Shown one piece after another: positions 39,217-48,163 of a stretch of DNA of 64,000 bases. Under the pieces are notes generated by a model. It did not search any database, was not told the origin of the DNA, and was given only the letters and a program-made list of their open reading frames with translations. Position numbers and translations under genes: made by a program. The number at the start of each line of letters is the position of its first letter. Position 1 is the first letter of the stretch. This DNA is from Hyphomicrobium_A sp963782555 (GTDB lineage: Bacteria > Pseudomonadota > Alphaproteobacteria > Rhizobiales > Hyphomicrobiaceae), in contig CAWAKB010000001.1 of the NCBI GenBank assembly GCA_963782555.1, forward strand, positions 1 to 64,000, given 5' to 3'.

Positions 39217-39920
39217 GCGAACGTCCCCTCACGCCCCTATTGGTTAGGGTGTCTATGACACCTATAGGTGCGGCAGGAGTTTGGCAGGAAAACGGACGGC
39301 GGTGCCGAATCCATGGGCCCGAACCCGGCATGATGGTGGTTTTTTCGAGATGTCGCGGCACCAGGCCCGGAGCGCCCGAGAGCCTGCCGCATCTGGGGGA
39401 AGACCCTCGCCGTTTCCCGAGCTGCGGGTCATGCGGTCACGGGCACGGTGGCAGAGAAATTCACTGCGCCTAGTGTTGTGCTGTCAAATACCATTGCGCG
39501 CGTGCGCGCGCGGTCATGAGCGGACTGCAGGGACGCAAACAGCATGTCCTGCAGTTCTGCGTTTTTGTTCACGCCCTGCTCAAGGGGTGCACTCGGTGCC
39601 TAGCCAAGATGTCGCAGGCGGCTGAGAATGCCTCCCAACGAACGACCAACAAGCGGTCCGGAAGGCGAGGGGTCTTCTATTGTGAAGTTCCCCAATCCGA
39701 GAACGCGGGGAGGCAGCATCGGCAAACAATCAGCCCATGAACGGCGGGTCGGCCTGCAAGCGCGTGTGCGCGTACCGACGCCCGTTTTGAATTAGCAGGA
39801 AGGATGAGGGGCCTTAGGTCCATCGGACCGCGCAATTCGTTTTGCGCGGGAGGGTGGCTGTGCACTTCGGCAATAGCGCGTGCATTGCCCGCTCATCGAA
39901 AAAACCAGGGAGAGTAGGCG
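39217..39920. other. Long intergenic region before the amidohydrolase, no gene seen
   Basis: 704 bases between divergent genes. Open frames on the plus strand (for example 39516-39740) lack a ribosome-binding site and recognisable features. The region holds a 12-bp palindrome (listed separately) and an alternating CG-rich tract near 39495-39510. AT-rich pockets near 39470 and 39785 could hold promoters. A short precursor peptide gene cannot be excluded. Confidence 0.45.
39259..39270. repeat. 12-bp palindrome, possible operator
   Basis: CACCTATAGGTG is a perfect palindrome. It overlaps a second inverted pair, GGTGTC-TAT-GACACC (39248-39262), and lies 43 bases upstream of the SH3-domain gene. 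Possible regulator site; regulator unknown. Confidence 0.5.
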
Positions 39921-41816
39921 ATGACAAAAAAGAAAACGGACCAAGCGCAATCGAGCGATAAGACCGTCAAGCAGAGCGACAAGCCCAGCACGTTCGGCAT
40001 CCTCGATGTGTCACGCCGCAGCTTCCTCAGTGGTGCCGCGGTTGGATCGATCACGGCTGCCGGGCTCGGCTTTAACATGATGGGTGGTGTTGAAGCGCAG
40101 GCGCATGGCAATGGTCATGACGATCCTCATGGACATACCCCTCCCAAGCGGGGTCATGGCTCGCACGACCGCGTGCTGCTCAAAGGCGGCATCGTGCTCT
40201 CGCTCGATCCGAACGTCGGCGATTTCGAGAAGGCGGACGTGCTGGTCGAGGGCAAGAAAATCGTCGCAGTCCAACCGAATATCCATGCCAATGCTCGGGT
40301 GGTGGATTGCACGGGCCTGATCGTCATGCCCGGCTTCATCACGACCCACCATCACCAGTACGAGACCGTGCAGCGCGCCATCATCGCGGATGGTTACATC
40401 ACCTTTGGGCAGGATCCCGGCCAGCCGGAAATGCCGCCTGCCGTATGGCCCTACGAGGATTACAGATCGGTGGTGCAGGCCATCTGGACCACGGGCAGTT
40501 TTGCCGGATGGGATTTGGGAGGCCCGCCCCAGCATCCGGAGGATTGCTATATCTCCGAGCTGGTCGCCTCTCTGGCGGAAATCACGCAGGGCATAACCTG
40601 TGCGACGGACACCTCGCAAGCGTCGCACACGCCCGAGCACACAGACGCCATGATCAAGGGCCTGATGGATTCGGGCGCGCGCGCGCTTTACGACTACAGC
40701 GGCGGCGCAAGCCGAACCACAACACCGGACACGTCGAAGTACGAATTCCCAGGTGCCATTGGTGACGAGACGTTCGGTGTCGGCCGCTTGAGAAAAGAGT
40801 TCTTCAGCTCCGACGATCAGCTGGTCACATTGGGTTGCGCTGGAAATCAGAACGCGGTCGTGAACGCCAAGACGGGCGCGACGGAGAGCTACTCAGGGTG
40901 GGAGCTCGCCGCGAGCTTCGGTTGCTGGATCAATAACCACAACGTCGGCACTCCTTCGACGATTACCGGGAACAATGACCAAGGCCGGCCCAACGCAGAC
41001 CAGCTCAGCAATCCTCAGATCGGTCCGAAGCTTACGCTGGTTCACTGCGTCCGCTGGCAGGACAACGAGATATCTCAAATCGGCGCCAATAAAACGGGCT
41101 ATCCCCATCCTGCAACATCGGCAGCTTGGGAGATTGCTCATGACAAGGGCGTTCACGTCTCGATCGCTTGTCCGCTCGAGCTGCAGATGCGGCACGGTAT
41201 GTCGCCGCTGCAGATGGCGCTCAACTACGGCATCATGCCGAGCTTGAGCCCAGACGTGGACACCAACCAGTCCTCAGACCCGTTCACCCTGATGCGGGGT
41301 GCGTTCAATACGCAACGCGGACTGGCCAACGACTTGGCTTTCGATCTCAGCGATCCCGGCCGCCTCGTTGCGCCGCAGACGCTCACGACCCGGCAGGTGC
41401 TCGAGATGGCCACGATTGCCGGCGCGGCAGGAAGCGGTCTGCTCGACAAGGTCGGCACGCTGACGCCGGGCAAGGAGGCCGACATCATCTTCCTCGAGAC
41501 GAGGAGCATCGATATCGCGCCGATGAACAACGCGCCGGGCGCCGTCGTGACGTTGATGGATACCAGCCACGTTCGCCACGTGATGATCGCGGGCGAGTTC
41601 AAATACTGGAACTACGAGCTCGTCGGCTGGAACGTCGACAAGCTCGTCAGGGACATCACGAAAGCGCGCGACAAGATGCTTGAGAGGATCCGCGCGGTTC
41701 CGATGCCCATGCCGGGCAACAACACGCCGATCAATCCCTACACGCCGGCATTCCTGACGTCGTGCTGCTATGTGGGACAGAACACACTGGCGCCGAACTA
41801 CACCCTGCGGCCATAG
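39921..41816 (+). CDS. Tat-exported amidohydrolase (deaminase-like)
   Basis: 631 residues. The N-terminus has a twin-arginine signal (SRRSFLSGAAVGSITAAG), so the enzyme is exported folded, probably with metal bound. A His-rich stretch follows (AHGNGHDDPHGHTPPKRGHG). The amidohydrolase barrel starts near residue 85: VMPGFITTHHHQYETVQ carries the H-x-H metal ligands, TLVHCVRWQDNEI and ACPLELQMRHG follow, and SLSPDVDTNQSSDPF provides the conserved aspartate. KVGTLTPGKEADIIFLE is typical of SAH/MTA- or cytosine-deaminase-like enzymes. The tail (about 610-631) has a vicinal cysteine pair, TSCCYVGQ, which is unusual. The start follows GGGAGAG. First gene of the locus; substrate unknown. Confidence 0.8.
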   Translation: MTKKKTDQAQSSDKTVKQSDKPSTFGILDVSRRSFLSGAAVGSITAAGLGFNMMGGVEAQAHGNGHDDPHGHTPPKRGHGSHDRVLLKGGIVLSLDPNVGDFEKADVLVEGKKIVAVQPNIHANARVVDCTGLIVMPGFITTHHHQYETVQRAIIADGYITFGQDPGQPEMPPAVWPYEDYRSVVQAIWTTGSFAGWDLGGPPQHPEDCYISELVASLAEITQGITCATDTSQASHTPEHTDAMIKGLMDSGARALYDYSGGASRTTTPDTSKYEFPGAIGDETFGVGRLRKEFFSSDDQLVTLGCAGNQNAVVNAKTGATESYSGWELAASFGCWINNHNVGTPSTITGNNDQGRPNADQLSNPQIGPKLTLVHCVRWQDNEISQIGANKTGYPHPATSAAWEIAHDKGVHVSIACPLELQMRHGMSPLQMALNYGIMPSLSPDVDTNQSSDPFTLMRGAFNTQRGLANDLAFDLSDPGRLVAPQTLTTRQVLEMATIAGAAGSGLLDKVGTLTPGKEADIIFLETRSIDIAPMNNAPGAVVTLMDTSHVRHVMIAGEFKYWNYELVGWNVDKLVRDITKARDKMLERIRAVPMPMPGNNTPINPYTPAFLTSCCYVGQNTLAPNYTLRP

Positions 41817-41947
41817 CCGGCGGCGTCTGTTCGTCCCGGCTCGCCGGGGCGTGACGAAACAGTAGCAAGACTGGCAGCGATCCGGGGGTAGCTCCGTCGG
41901 ATCGTTGCCGTCTGCGTTCCATATCGTTGGTGAGCCACGGGTGCGTA

Positions 41948-44692
41948 ATGATCCATTCCGATCGCATCGCCGATAGCCCTGCAAGCGAGCCGGACGCCAA
42001 GTCTCCGCCGGTGCAAGCTGGCGTTGGCCCCGAGCAGGCGCGCAACTCCTACCTCGACCAGGCCAAGCGAGGTCAGGCGCTCTTGGAGCGCGGTGAGGTG
42101 AGCCGCGCCGAAGGGGTTTTTCGGGCGACACTGGCGGGGCTCGGGGACGAGCCCAGCTATGAGCGCGCCGTGATCATGGAGCGTCTCGGGCGATGCCTGC
42201 TGGCGGGCGGCTCTGCAATGCACGCCGCCGGCATGTTTCAGCAGGCAATGGAGGTCACCGAGAGCATTCCCCTCACCGTCGGCGTGAAGGCGCTGCAAAG
42301 CGTGCTGCAGTCGGCGCTGGGCGATGCGCTGGACGCGATCGGACACTTGGATGAAGCGCAAAAGGCTTACGAAGCCGCCGTGGCCGTGGCCGTGGAGCTG
42401 AAGGACCGGCGGGCCGAAGGCGTCGACCGCGACCACCTCGGGGGTTTGGCCTTGCGGCAAGGCCGGATCGACGAGGCACGGGCGCATTACGAAGCGGCTC
42501 TTCGGCTCTTTCAGCAGCTTGGCGAGCGCATGGCTCAAGCCGTCGCCAGGCATCATCTGGGCGATGTTTCCGCAGCAGACGAGAAATGGACGTCGGCCGA
42601 GGCGCACTTCCTGGAAGCAGCACGCATTCGAGAGAGCTGCGAGGACTGGGGTGGCGCGGCGCAATCGTGGTCTCGCGTGGCCGCTGCAAGCGAGAAGGCC
42701 GGCAAGCTCGAGGCAGCGGACGCTTGGTATCGAAAGGCCATCGAGGTGAGCGGTCAGACCCGCAACCCGCTTCTGATCCGTCGGCATCTGGTTGAGCTGG
42801 CGCGCTTTCTACAAGACCGACCGGGCCGTCTTGCGGAAGCGAGGCAGGTCGTCGACGCGGCTTTGGCCTCCTTGACGCTCGAGACCTATGCCCCGGACGT
42901 CTGGACGCTCTATGCCATCGCCGCCAACATCGCCGAGAAGCAAGCGGCAGCCACCGCCGACGAGACGGTACGGGCCCCCCTGCAGGTGCAGGCGGCTAAC
43001 TTTCGCAAGATCCAACAGTATGGTCCGCGCCTCCATGCGACCCTGATCAAGCTCGGAGGCGAGCCCGGCTATGCCCGTGCCGTGATCCTCGAGCGGCTGG
43101 GGCGATGCTTCCTCATGGGAGGCCGGCCGGCGCTGGCAGCAGCCTTTCTGGGAAGCGCGCTGGGATTGGCCGAACAGCTCGCGCCGAGCGGCGATGCGCG
43201 AACTTTGCGGGGGCTGGTGCAGTCCGAGCTCGGCGATGCAATGCGCGGGGCCGGCCATCCCGACGAGGCCCGCAAAGCGTATGAGGCGGCGCTGCAGATT
43301 GCCGAGGAGGCAGGCGATCTGCGCGCCCAAGGCGTTAATCTGGATCACCTCGATGCCTTGACGCAGGCCGAGGGAGCACCGGATGGCGCGCAGGAGCGCT
43401 ATCTGGCGGCGCTTCAGCGTTTCAACCAATCGAAAGACGCAACGCGCAAGCCGGCCTCTGACGCGGAATTCGACGTCAGGCTCTACGACGAGCGCATCAC
43501 CGACTGCGCCTTCGATACCGACCTGCTCGTCGACATCGGCCGCGCCTTCAACATCTCGCGCTGGAGCGAGACGTCGGAGCTTCTCGCCGACGATCTGCGC
43601 CCGATGCTGCGGCCCTGCACCCGCACGTACCTCGATGAGGACGGCGCGGTGCGGTTCTGCCTGGCGCTGGAGGAGCCCGAGCTCGAGCGCCACGCCGATT
43701 GCGTGGTCATGCGCAAGACCAATCGCGAGGTGGCCGTCTCGGGCAACGCGGCCGCCGTCTGGCGGCTGATGCGCGCGGTGGATGGGGCGCGCACGGTCAA
43801 GGAGGTTTTGGCTGAGCTTGCGGCCGAGGAGCGCCATACCTCGGCGCAGCTGCTGGCCGACCTGGCGGCGGTCGGCGTCATCGACGCGTCGGGACGACCC
43901 ATTGGACGCTTTGTCCATGCGGCCACCAAGAAGGGGGTGGTGCTGGGCGGCGGCCTCGCCGGCGACGACGTGCTGAGGCTAGCGACCGATGGTAACTACC
44001 GGACCTACGCCGAGGCCGCGCATGTCGCCTTGGGGGACGCCGTACCGGAAAAGCTTCGCCAATTCCACGGGCTGACGCGCGCACGCCGGTCTCGCCGTGA
44101 CTACGCCGGTGTGCCCATCAAGCGGGAGGACTTCGCGGCGCTGCTCCACACCGCCTGCGGCGTGACCGACACGATGCCGTGGGAGGGCCGCGAGCTGAAG
44201 CTGCGCGCCTATCCCTCCAGCGGCGCCCTTTATGCCGTTGAGATCTATCCGGTGGTGCTGTGTGTCGATGGCCTGGATCCCGGGGTCTACCACTACGTAC
44301 CGGGCGAGAGCACGCTCGAAGCGGTGAGGCCGGACGCGGGGCAAGACGCCATCGTTGCCGCGGCGCTCCCCGTGGAACGGCAGATGGTATCGGGGGCGGC
44401 GGTAATGATCTGCCTCGTCGGCGAGTTCCGGCGTCACGAGCGCAAGTATGGCGAGGGCGGCTATCGGATGATGGTGGCGGAGGCCGGCCACATCTCCCAG
44501 AACCTCGTCTTGGCGGCCACGGCTCTCGGTCTTGCCGCGCGCCCCTTCGGCGGCGTCTTCGATCGGCTCATGAACCGCGCGCTCGGACTGGAGGAGGCCG
44601 AGGAGCAGTTTCTGCTCTCCGTGCTCGTCGGACACGCAGGGGGCGCTGAGGCGCCTCACACACAGAGGAGCAGAGCCAGAGATCAGGCATGA
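41948..44692 (+). CDS. TPR / PqqD-like / SagB-type dehydrogenase fusion
   Basis: About 914 residues. Residues 30-500 are TPR-like helical repeats with an internal duplication: YERAVIMERLGRCLLAGG near 72 recurs as YARAVILERLGRCFLMGG near 375. Residues about 580-660 look like a PqqD/RRE-type winged helix (VVMRKTNREVAVSGNAAAVW, then LLADLAAVGVID). The C-terminal 200 form a SagB-type FMN nitroreductase: RARRSRRDYAGVPI, AYPSSGALYAVEIYPVVLC, GVYHYVPGE and EAGHISQNLVLAATALGL. SagB dehydrogenases oxidise azolines in peptide natural products, and PqqD-like domains bind leader peptides. No YcaO cyclodehydratase is nearby, so the substrate is open. ATG at 41948 is preferred; TTG/GTG lie upstream. ATGA overlap with the next gene. 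Confidence 0.78.
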   Translation: MIHSDRIADSPASEPDAKSPPVQAGVGPEQARNSYLDQAKRGQALLERGEVSRAEGVFRATLAGLGDEPSYERAVIMERLGRCLLAGGSAMHAAGMFQQAMEVTESIPLTVGVKALQSVLQSALGDALDAIGHLDEAQKAYEAAVAVAVELKDRRAEGVDRDHLGGLALRQGRIDEARAHYEAALRLFQQLGERMAQAVARHHLGDVSAADEKWTSAEAHFLEAARIRESCEDWGGAAQSWSRVAAASEKAGKLEAADAWYRKAIEVSGQTRNPLLIRRHLVELARFLQDRPGRLAEARQVVDAALASLTLETYAPDVWTLYAIAANIAEKQAAATADETVRAPLQVQAANFRKIQQYGPRLHATLIKLGGEPGYARAVILERLGRCFLMGGRPALAAAFLGSALGLAEQLAPSGDARTLRGLVQSELGDAMRGAGHPDEARKAYEAALQIAEEAGDLRAQGVNLDHLDALTQAEGAPDGAQERYLAALQRFNQSKDATRKPASDAEFDVRLYDERITDCAFDTDLLVDIGRAFNISRWSETSELLADDLRPMLRPCTRTYLDEDGAVRFCLALEEPELERHADCVVMRKTNREVAVSGNAAAVWRLMRAVDGARTVKEVLAELAAEERHTSAQLLADLAAVGVIDASGRPIGRFVHAATKKGVVLGGGLAGDDVLRLATDGNYRTYAEAAHVALGDAVPEKLRQFHGLTRARRSRRDYAGVPIKREDFAALLHTACGVTDTMPWEGRELKLRAYPSSGALYAVEIYPVVLCVDGLDPGVYHYVPGESTLEAVRPDAGQDAIVAAALPVERQMVSGAAVMICLVGEFRRHERKYGEGGYRMMVAEAGHISQNLVLAATALGLAARPFGGVFDRLMNRALGLEEAEEQFLLSVLVGHAGGAEAPHTQRSRARDQA

Positions 44693-45954
44693 GGATGGAG
44701 TACGAGAACGGGATCTTGCGCGTCGAGAATGCGCAAGGGCTCCGCTGGCAGCTCAATAACGTCGAGAAGCCGCGCCTCAACTTCGTGTACGACGCCTTGT
44801 CCGTCACCCAGGAGCGCGCCTTGCGCCGCGTTGGAGCTAGCGTGCATGCGCTCACCGAGAGCGAGATCGAGGAGGTTGCAGCCTTTGTTGGACAGCAAGT
44901 GCCGCCGCCCTCGGCAACGCCGCAGGCACAGCTCGTGGCTGATCTCAAGCTCTTCTCCTATGGGCTCATCAACTCGGTCGTGACCCAGCTCAAGTACGAC
45001 AATCTCCTCGACGTCCAGATCACCGGCCGCGCCAACTCGACGGATCTCTATGCCGAGGAAGCACGGCGCGTGCTCGCGTACGTCGATGCCGTCTGGAACG
45101 CCTTCCACGGGCTTGCGGTCCAGATCGAGGACACACCCGAGGCGGACCTGAAGAGCCTCAAAGACTACGCCAACACCTTGCCGATGGCGCCGCCGCCCAA
45201 GCACTTCCTCAACGGCGCGCATCCAGGCGGTCCGGTTCCGGGCAAGCCCGTCAAGGCGGCGCCTGCCGTGCAAGCCGCGGCCCCCCCGTCCGTTGCGGCA
45301 GACGCAGACGATGCTCCCGTGCGCATCGAGACGGCGACGGCGGAGACGGCGGACTTCGCCAACATCGTCGACCGGGCGCTCATCTTCGACAACGTCTTCT
45401 CCGGCACTCAGCTGCAAATCTTGGAGCAGTGGGCGCTGCAGACGCCGCACTGGATGCTCACCAACTCGACCTACAACGAGAAAGGCGAGGCGATGCATCG
45501 CATCTGGGGCGCTTCCTATATCGAAGCGTGGCGGCGCAACGGCTGGACCGGTCTGCCGCCTGTGCTCTATTCGGCAGTCGCCACGCTCTTTCGCAAGCTC
45601 GACGTGACGATCACGACACCGGAGTACATCGGCCTCAACGGCCAGTCGCATGGGCAGGACGCATCCATGCACGCCGACTGCGAGCTCGATTCGCCCGACG
45701 ACCTGTCGATCCTCGTCTACCTCGGCGAGGACACGAGCGGGGATCTGCTCCTCTACGACAAGGCCGACCGCACGCGTCTGCTGCACAGCATCGCGTACCG
45801 CCCCAACCGTGTCATTGCCTTCGACGGATCTATCCCGCACCAGGCTTTGGCGCCGACCGACGATAAGTTTCGCATGTCGGTGATCATCCGCGGGAAATAC
45901 GTCTGCGGGTTCGTCCTAGGCGGCGAGAGCGCACGCGCCTCCAACGGGAGCTGA
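44689..45954 (+). CDS. Fe(II)/2-oxoglutarate oxygenase with N-terminal extension
   Basis: 421 residues. The C-terminal half (about 225-405) is a prolyl-4-hydroxylase-like double-stranded beta-helix. Iron ligands are H328 and D330 in ASMHADCELD and H384 in SIPHQAL, with an arginine in RMSVIIRGKY for 2-oxoglutarate. LSILVYLGEDTSGDLLLYD is the typical intervening strand pair. The N-terminal 170 residues (opening LRVENAQGLRWQLNNVEKP) are an unrecognised helical domain, followed by a Pro/Ala linker. The start overlaps the SagB fusion gene by four bases and the stop is three bases from the next oxygenase gene, so all three should be co-translated. Likely hydroxylates a peptide or protein side chain. 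Confidence 0.82.
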   Translation: MRMEYENGILRVENAQGLRWQLNNVEKPRLNFVYDALSVTQERALRRVGASVHALTESEIEEVAAFVGQQVPPPSATPQAQLVADLKLFSYGLINSVVTQLKYDNLLDVQITGRANSTDLYAEEARRVLAYVDAVWNAFHGLAVQIEDTPEADLKSLKDYANTLPMAPPPKHFLNGAHPGGPVPGKPVKAAPAVQAAAPPSVAADADDAPVRIETATAETADFANIVDRALIFDNVFSGTQLQILEQWALQTPHWMLTNSTYNEKGEAMHRIWGASYIEAWRRNGWTGLPPVLYSAVATLFRKLDVTITTPEYIGLNGQSHGQDASMHADCELDSPDDLSILVYLGEDTSGDLLLYDKADRTRLLHSIAYRPNRVIAFDGSIPHQALAPTDDKFRMSVIIRGKYVCGFVLGGESARASNGS

Positions 45955-45957
45955 GCA

Positions 45958-46635
45958 ATGTCGGACGAAAGCATGAACCCGATGGCCGACATGGCCAGAA
46001 ACGGCCAGGTCGAGAACGTCTTTCCGACGCCGATCTTCTGGCACGTGCTCAAGGATTGCGATGGCTTGAACGCGGATCTGCGCCAACTGATCCTGGAGAA
46101 GGAGTGCAACGCCGCCTCGTCGAGGAAGAGCAATATGGGCGGCTGGCAGTCGGCGCCCGATTTCTTTGAGTGGCAGGCACCGGCGGTGGCGGCTTTGGAA
46201 CGCTACGTGCGATGCGCGCTCGACGTGGCAACCGTCCGTGCGACGGCGCCCAACTTCTTCCGGGCGAAATTCGATCTCTTCGGCTGGGCCGTGGTCAATC
46301 GCCGTGGGCACTACAACACCGTGCACGTGCATCCCATGGCGACATGGTCGGGCGTCTACTACGTCGATCCAGGCGATGAGGGCGCCGAGCCCGCCGAAGG
46401 CAATTTGGAGTTTGCCCATCCCGTCGCGGCGGCAACGATGACCTTCTTTCCCAACGTGCTGCCGTCGGCGCGCCTGGTGCGGCCGCAGGCAAGCCTGATG
46501 ATCCTGTTTCCCAGCTATCTTCTGCATAGCGTGCGCATGTACCGGGGCGAGCGGCCGCGCATCTGCGTACCCTTCAATGCGCACCTGAAGCAGACGGATA
46601 CGTCATGCGAAGGCGGCCAAGCCGCTGGGCGCTAG
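45958..46635 (+). CDS. Fe(II)/2-oxoglutarate oxygenase, TIGR02466-like
   Basis: 225 residues. VENVFPTPIFWHVL at the N-terminus and the core RRGHYNTVHVHPMATWSGVYYV match the family of putative 2OG-Fe(II) oxygenases called TIGR02466. Likely metal ligands are H123 or H125 and H190 (PSYLLHSVRMY); RPRICVPFN would hold the 2-oxoglutarate arginine. No signal peptide. It lies three bases after the P4H-like gene, as the fourth gene of the locus, and its stop overlaps that of the convergent second AraC gene by four bases. Substrate unknown. Confidence 0.82.
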   Translation: MSDESMNPMADMARNGQVENVFPTPIFWHVLKDCDGLNADLRQLILEKECNAASSRKSNMGGWQSAPDFFEWQAPAVAALERYVRCALDVATVRATAPNFFRAKFDLFGWAVVNRRGHYNTVHVHPMATWSGVYYVDPGDEGAEPAEGNLEFAHPVAAATMTFFPNVLPSARLVRPQASLMILFPSYLLHSVRMYRGERPRICVPFNAHLKQTDTSCEGGQAAGR

Positions 46636-47669
46636 TCGTTTCCGCTTTTGAAACGGCGCACATAGTTCGGCGGCGCGGTTTCGCCGCCCCAGTTGCGGTA
46701 TTGGGTCGGCGTGCAGCCATAGCGGCTCTTGAAAGCGCGATTGAAGCTTGAAAGGTCGTTGAAGCCCCAGCGGAATGCCACAAGCGAGATCGGCTGTTGG
46801 CGCGACGCTGGCGAGGTCAAATCCTTGCAGACATAATCCAAGCGCCTGGCCGTCGTGTACGACCGAAAGGTCATGCCGCAACCGATAAATAGCTTATGCA
46901 CATAACGGACGGAGATCCCGAATTGCCGGGCGACGTGATGCGGCGTCAGATCGGTATTTGCAATGTTCTGATCGATGTGGCCCAAAATGCCCCGCAGCAC
47001 GAGATTGATATTTCCGTGACTCACGTCTGCGTCGCCATCGAAGCATCCGGCTTCGATAGGCAGCAGTGACCGCACCGCCTGGTAAAGCGCGGAGATCTCG
47101 TCTTTCGACGCCGACGGCATCAGGTTCGCCATCAGGATCAAGCACTTCGAGAGTGGGGTCCGGTCTTGCTTCAAAAGGGTATTGCTAAGACGGCAGTCCA
47201 TCTTGGTGGCGCCGGTGAGCTCCGACTTCGGAACGGTGATGACGAGCGCATGGAACGCGCTCCGTCCCATCCACGTCTTGGCGGGCTGGGCGCTGTCGAA
47301 GAGGAGGGTATCTCCGGCCTGCGCAACCGTGCTGCTCTCACCTTGCTCGCATTTGAGCTGACCCGACAAGACCCGCACTAGGTAGCAGCATTCGATCGGA
47401 GAATTGGCGACGTCGTGCGCGGTTCTTACCGAGGCGTGGGGGGTGCAACGATGACTAGAAACGGAACCGTTTCCAATCCGCGCCGTCTCGATCCGCGCCT
47501 GGAAGGCGCCGTCGCAATTGCGCTCCGCTGACCAAGGCATGTAGACCTTGGATATGGTTTCACCATAGAGGGCGAAGGCTTCGCGGGGAGGCACGCAATG
47601 CGTGTCCCACACGGCAAGAAGGCTGGTTGACTCGGTGCGGCGCTGGGAAATCGCATTGCCGCCGATCAT
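46632..47669 (-). CDS. AraC-family transcriptional regulator (paralogue 2)
   Basis: About 345 residues. Domain order as in paralogue 1: an N-terminal AraC-binding-like region (AVWDTHCVPPREAFALYG; TVAQAGDTLLFDSAQ) and a C-terminal HTH_18 domain (FGISVRYVHKLFIGCGMTF; FRWGFNDLSSFNRAFKSRYG). The second helix-turn-helix is nearly identical to that of paralogue 1, suggesting similar DNA sites. I use ATG at 47669, which directly follows a GGGGGAGG tract; GTG at 47684 and ATG at 47681 are alternatives because the spacing is tight. It converges on the oxygenase operon. Confidence 0.87.
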   Translation of the reverse strand: MIGGNAISQRRTESTSLLAVWDTHCVPPREAFALYGETISKVYMPWSAERNCDGAFQARIETARIGNGSVSSHRCTPHASVRTAHDVANSPIECCYLVRVLSGQLKCEQGESSTVAQAGDTLLFDSAQPAKTWMGRSAFHALVITVPKSELTGATKMDCRLSNTLLKQDRTPLSKCLILMANLMPSASKDEISALYQAVRSLLPIEAGCFDGDADVSHGNINLVLRGILGHIDQNIANTDLTPHHVARQFGISVRYVHKLFIGCGMTFRSYTTARRLDYVCKDLTSPASRQQPISLVAFRWGFNDLSSFNRAFKSRYGCTPTQYRNWGGETAPPNYVRRFKSGND

Positions 47670-47785
47670 GACCTCCCCCATCACGCCTTTTGTATCGTTT
47701 TATGTCTGACGGTCGGTGCCGGAACCGAAGTTAATCGCAAATCATGTAGGCAGAAATACGAAAGACGTATTGATCCAAGTCCGAC

Positions 47786-47911
47786 CTACAATGTGTCTGG
47801 CCTATGGTTGTGGCCCCGCCGAGAATATCGAAATAGAGCGATGGCAAGAAAGCCGATCGCGAGAATGCCCAATCCTAATTCTGCATGGATAATGTTGCGC
47901 TGGCTGAGCAT
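47786..47911 (-). CDS. Possible 41-residue single-span membrane protein
   Basis: A short open frame on the minus strand: MLSQRNIIHAELGLGIL starts a segment that continues AIGFLAIALFRYSRRGHNHR. One hydrophobic helix of about 18 residues is followed by a basic tail, as in genuine small membrane proteins. An in-frame TGA lies nine codons upstream of the ATG, so the size is fixed. No clear ribosome-binding site is seen. Homologues are not known to me. It lies between the second AraC gene and glnII, all on the minus strand. Confidence 0.4.
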   Translation of the reverse strand: MLSQRNIIHAELGLGILAIGFLAIALFRYSRRGHNHRPDTL

Positions 47912-48163
47912 AGGCTTGCGCGCGCAGCGGTGTTGTCAGCGTGGTCATCAAGGGCCGTCGCTGGCGCGTTTGCAATGGACATCGGCGCCCACTGAGATCT
48001 GAAAGGTAGTGGGGAGCGAAATCCAGGCGGACATCTGCGGCAACCATCTGTGGCGGGTGAGACCGCCACAGATGGTAAAACGCCGCGGACCAGGCAGGGG
48101 AGCCCAGGTCCGCGACGATGACCGCGGCGCCGAAGACGGGATTGACGCCGCAAGACCTTAGGC

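Noticed and set aside
39490..39515. Alternating CG-rich tract, considered as a mobile-element end or Z-DNA
   Set aside because: Too short, with no flanking repeats or transposase nearby.
39516..39740. Possible 74-residue peptide gene, considered as precursor for the modification locus
   Set aside because: No ribosome-binding site and no leader/core-like organisation; the N-terminus overlaps a CG-rich repeat tract.
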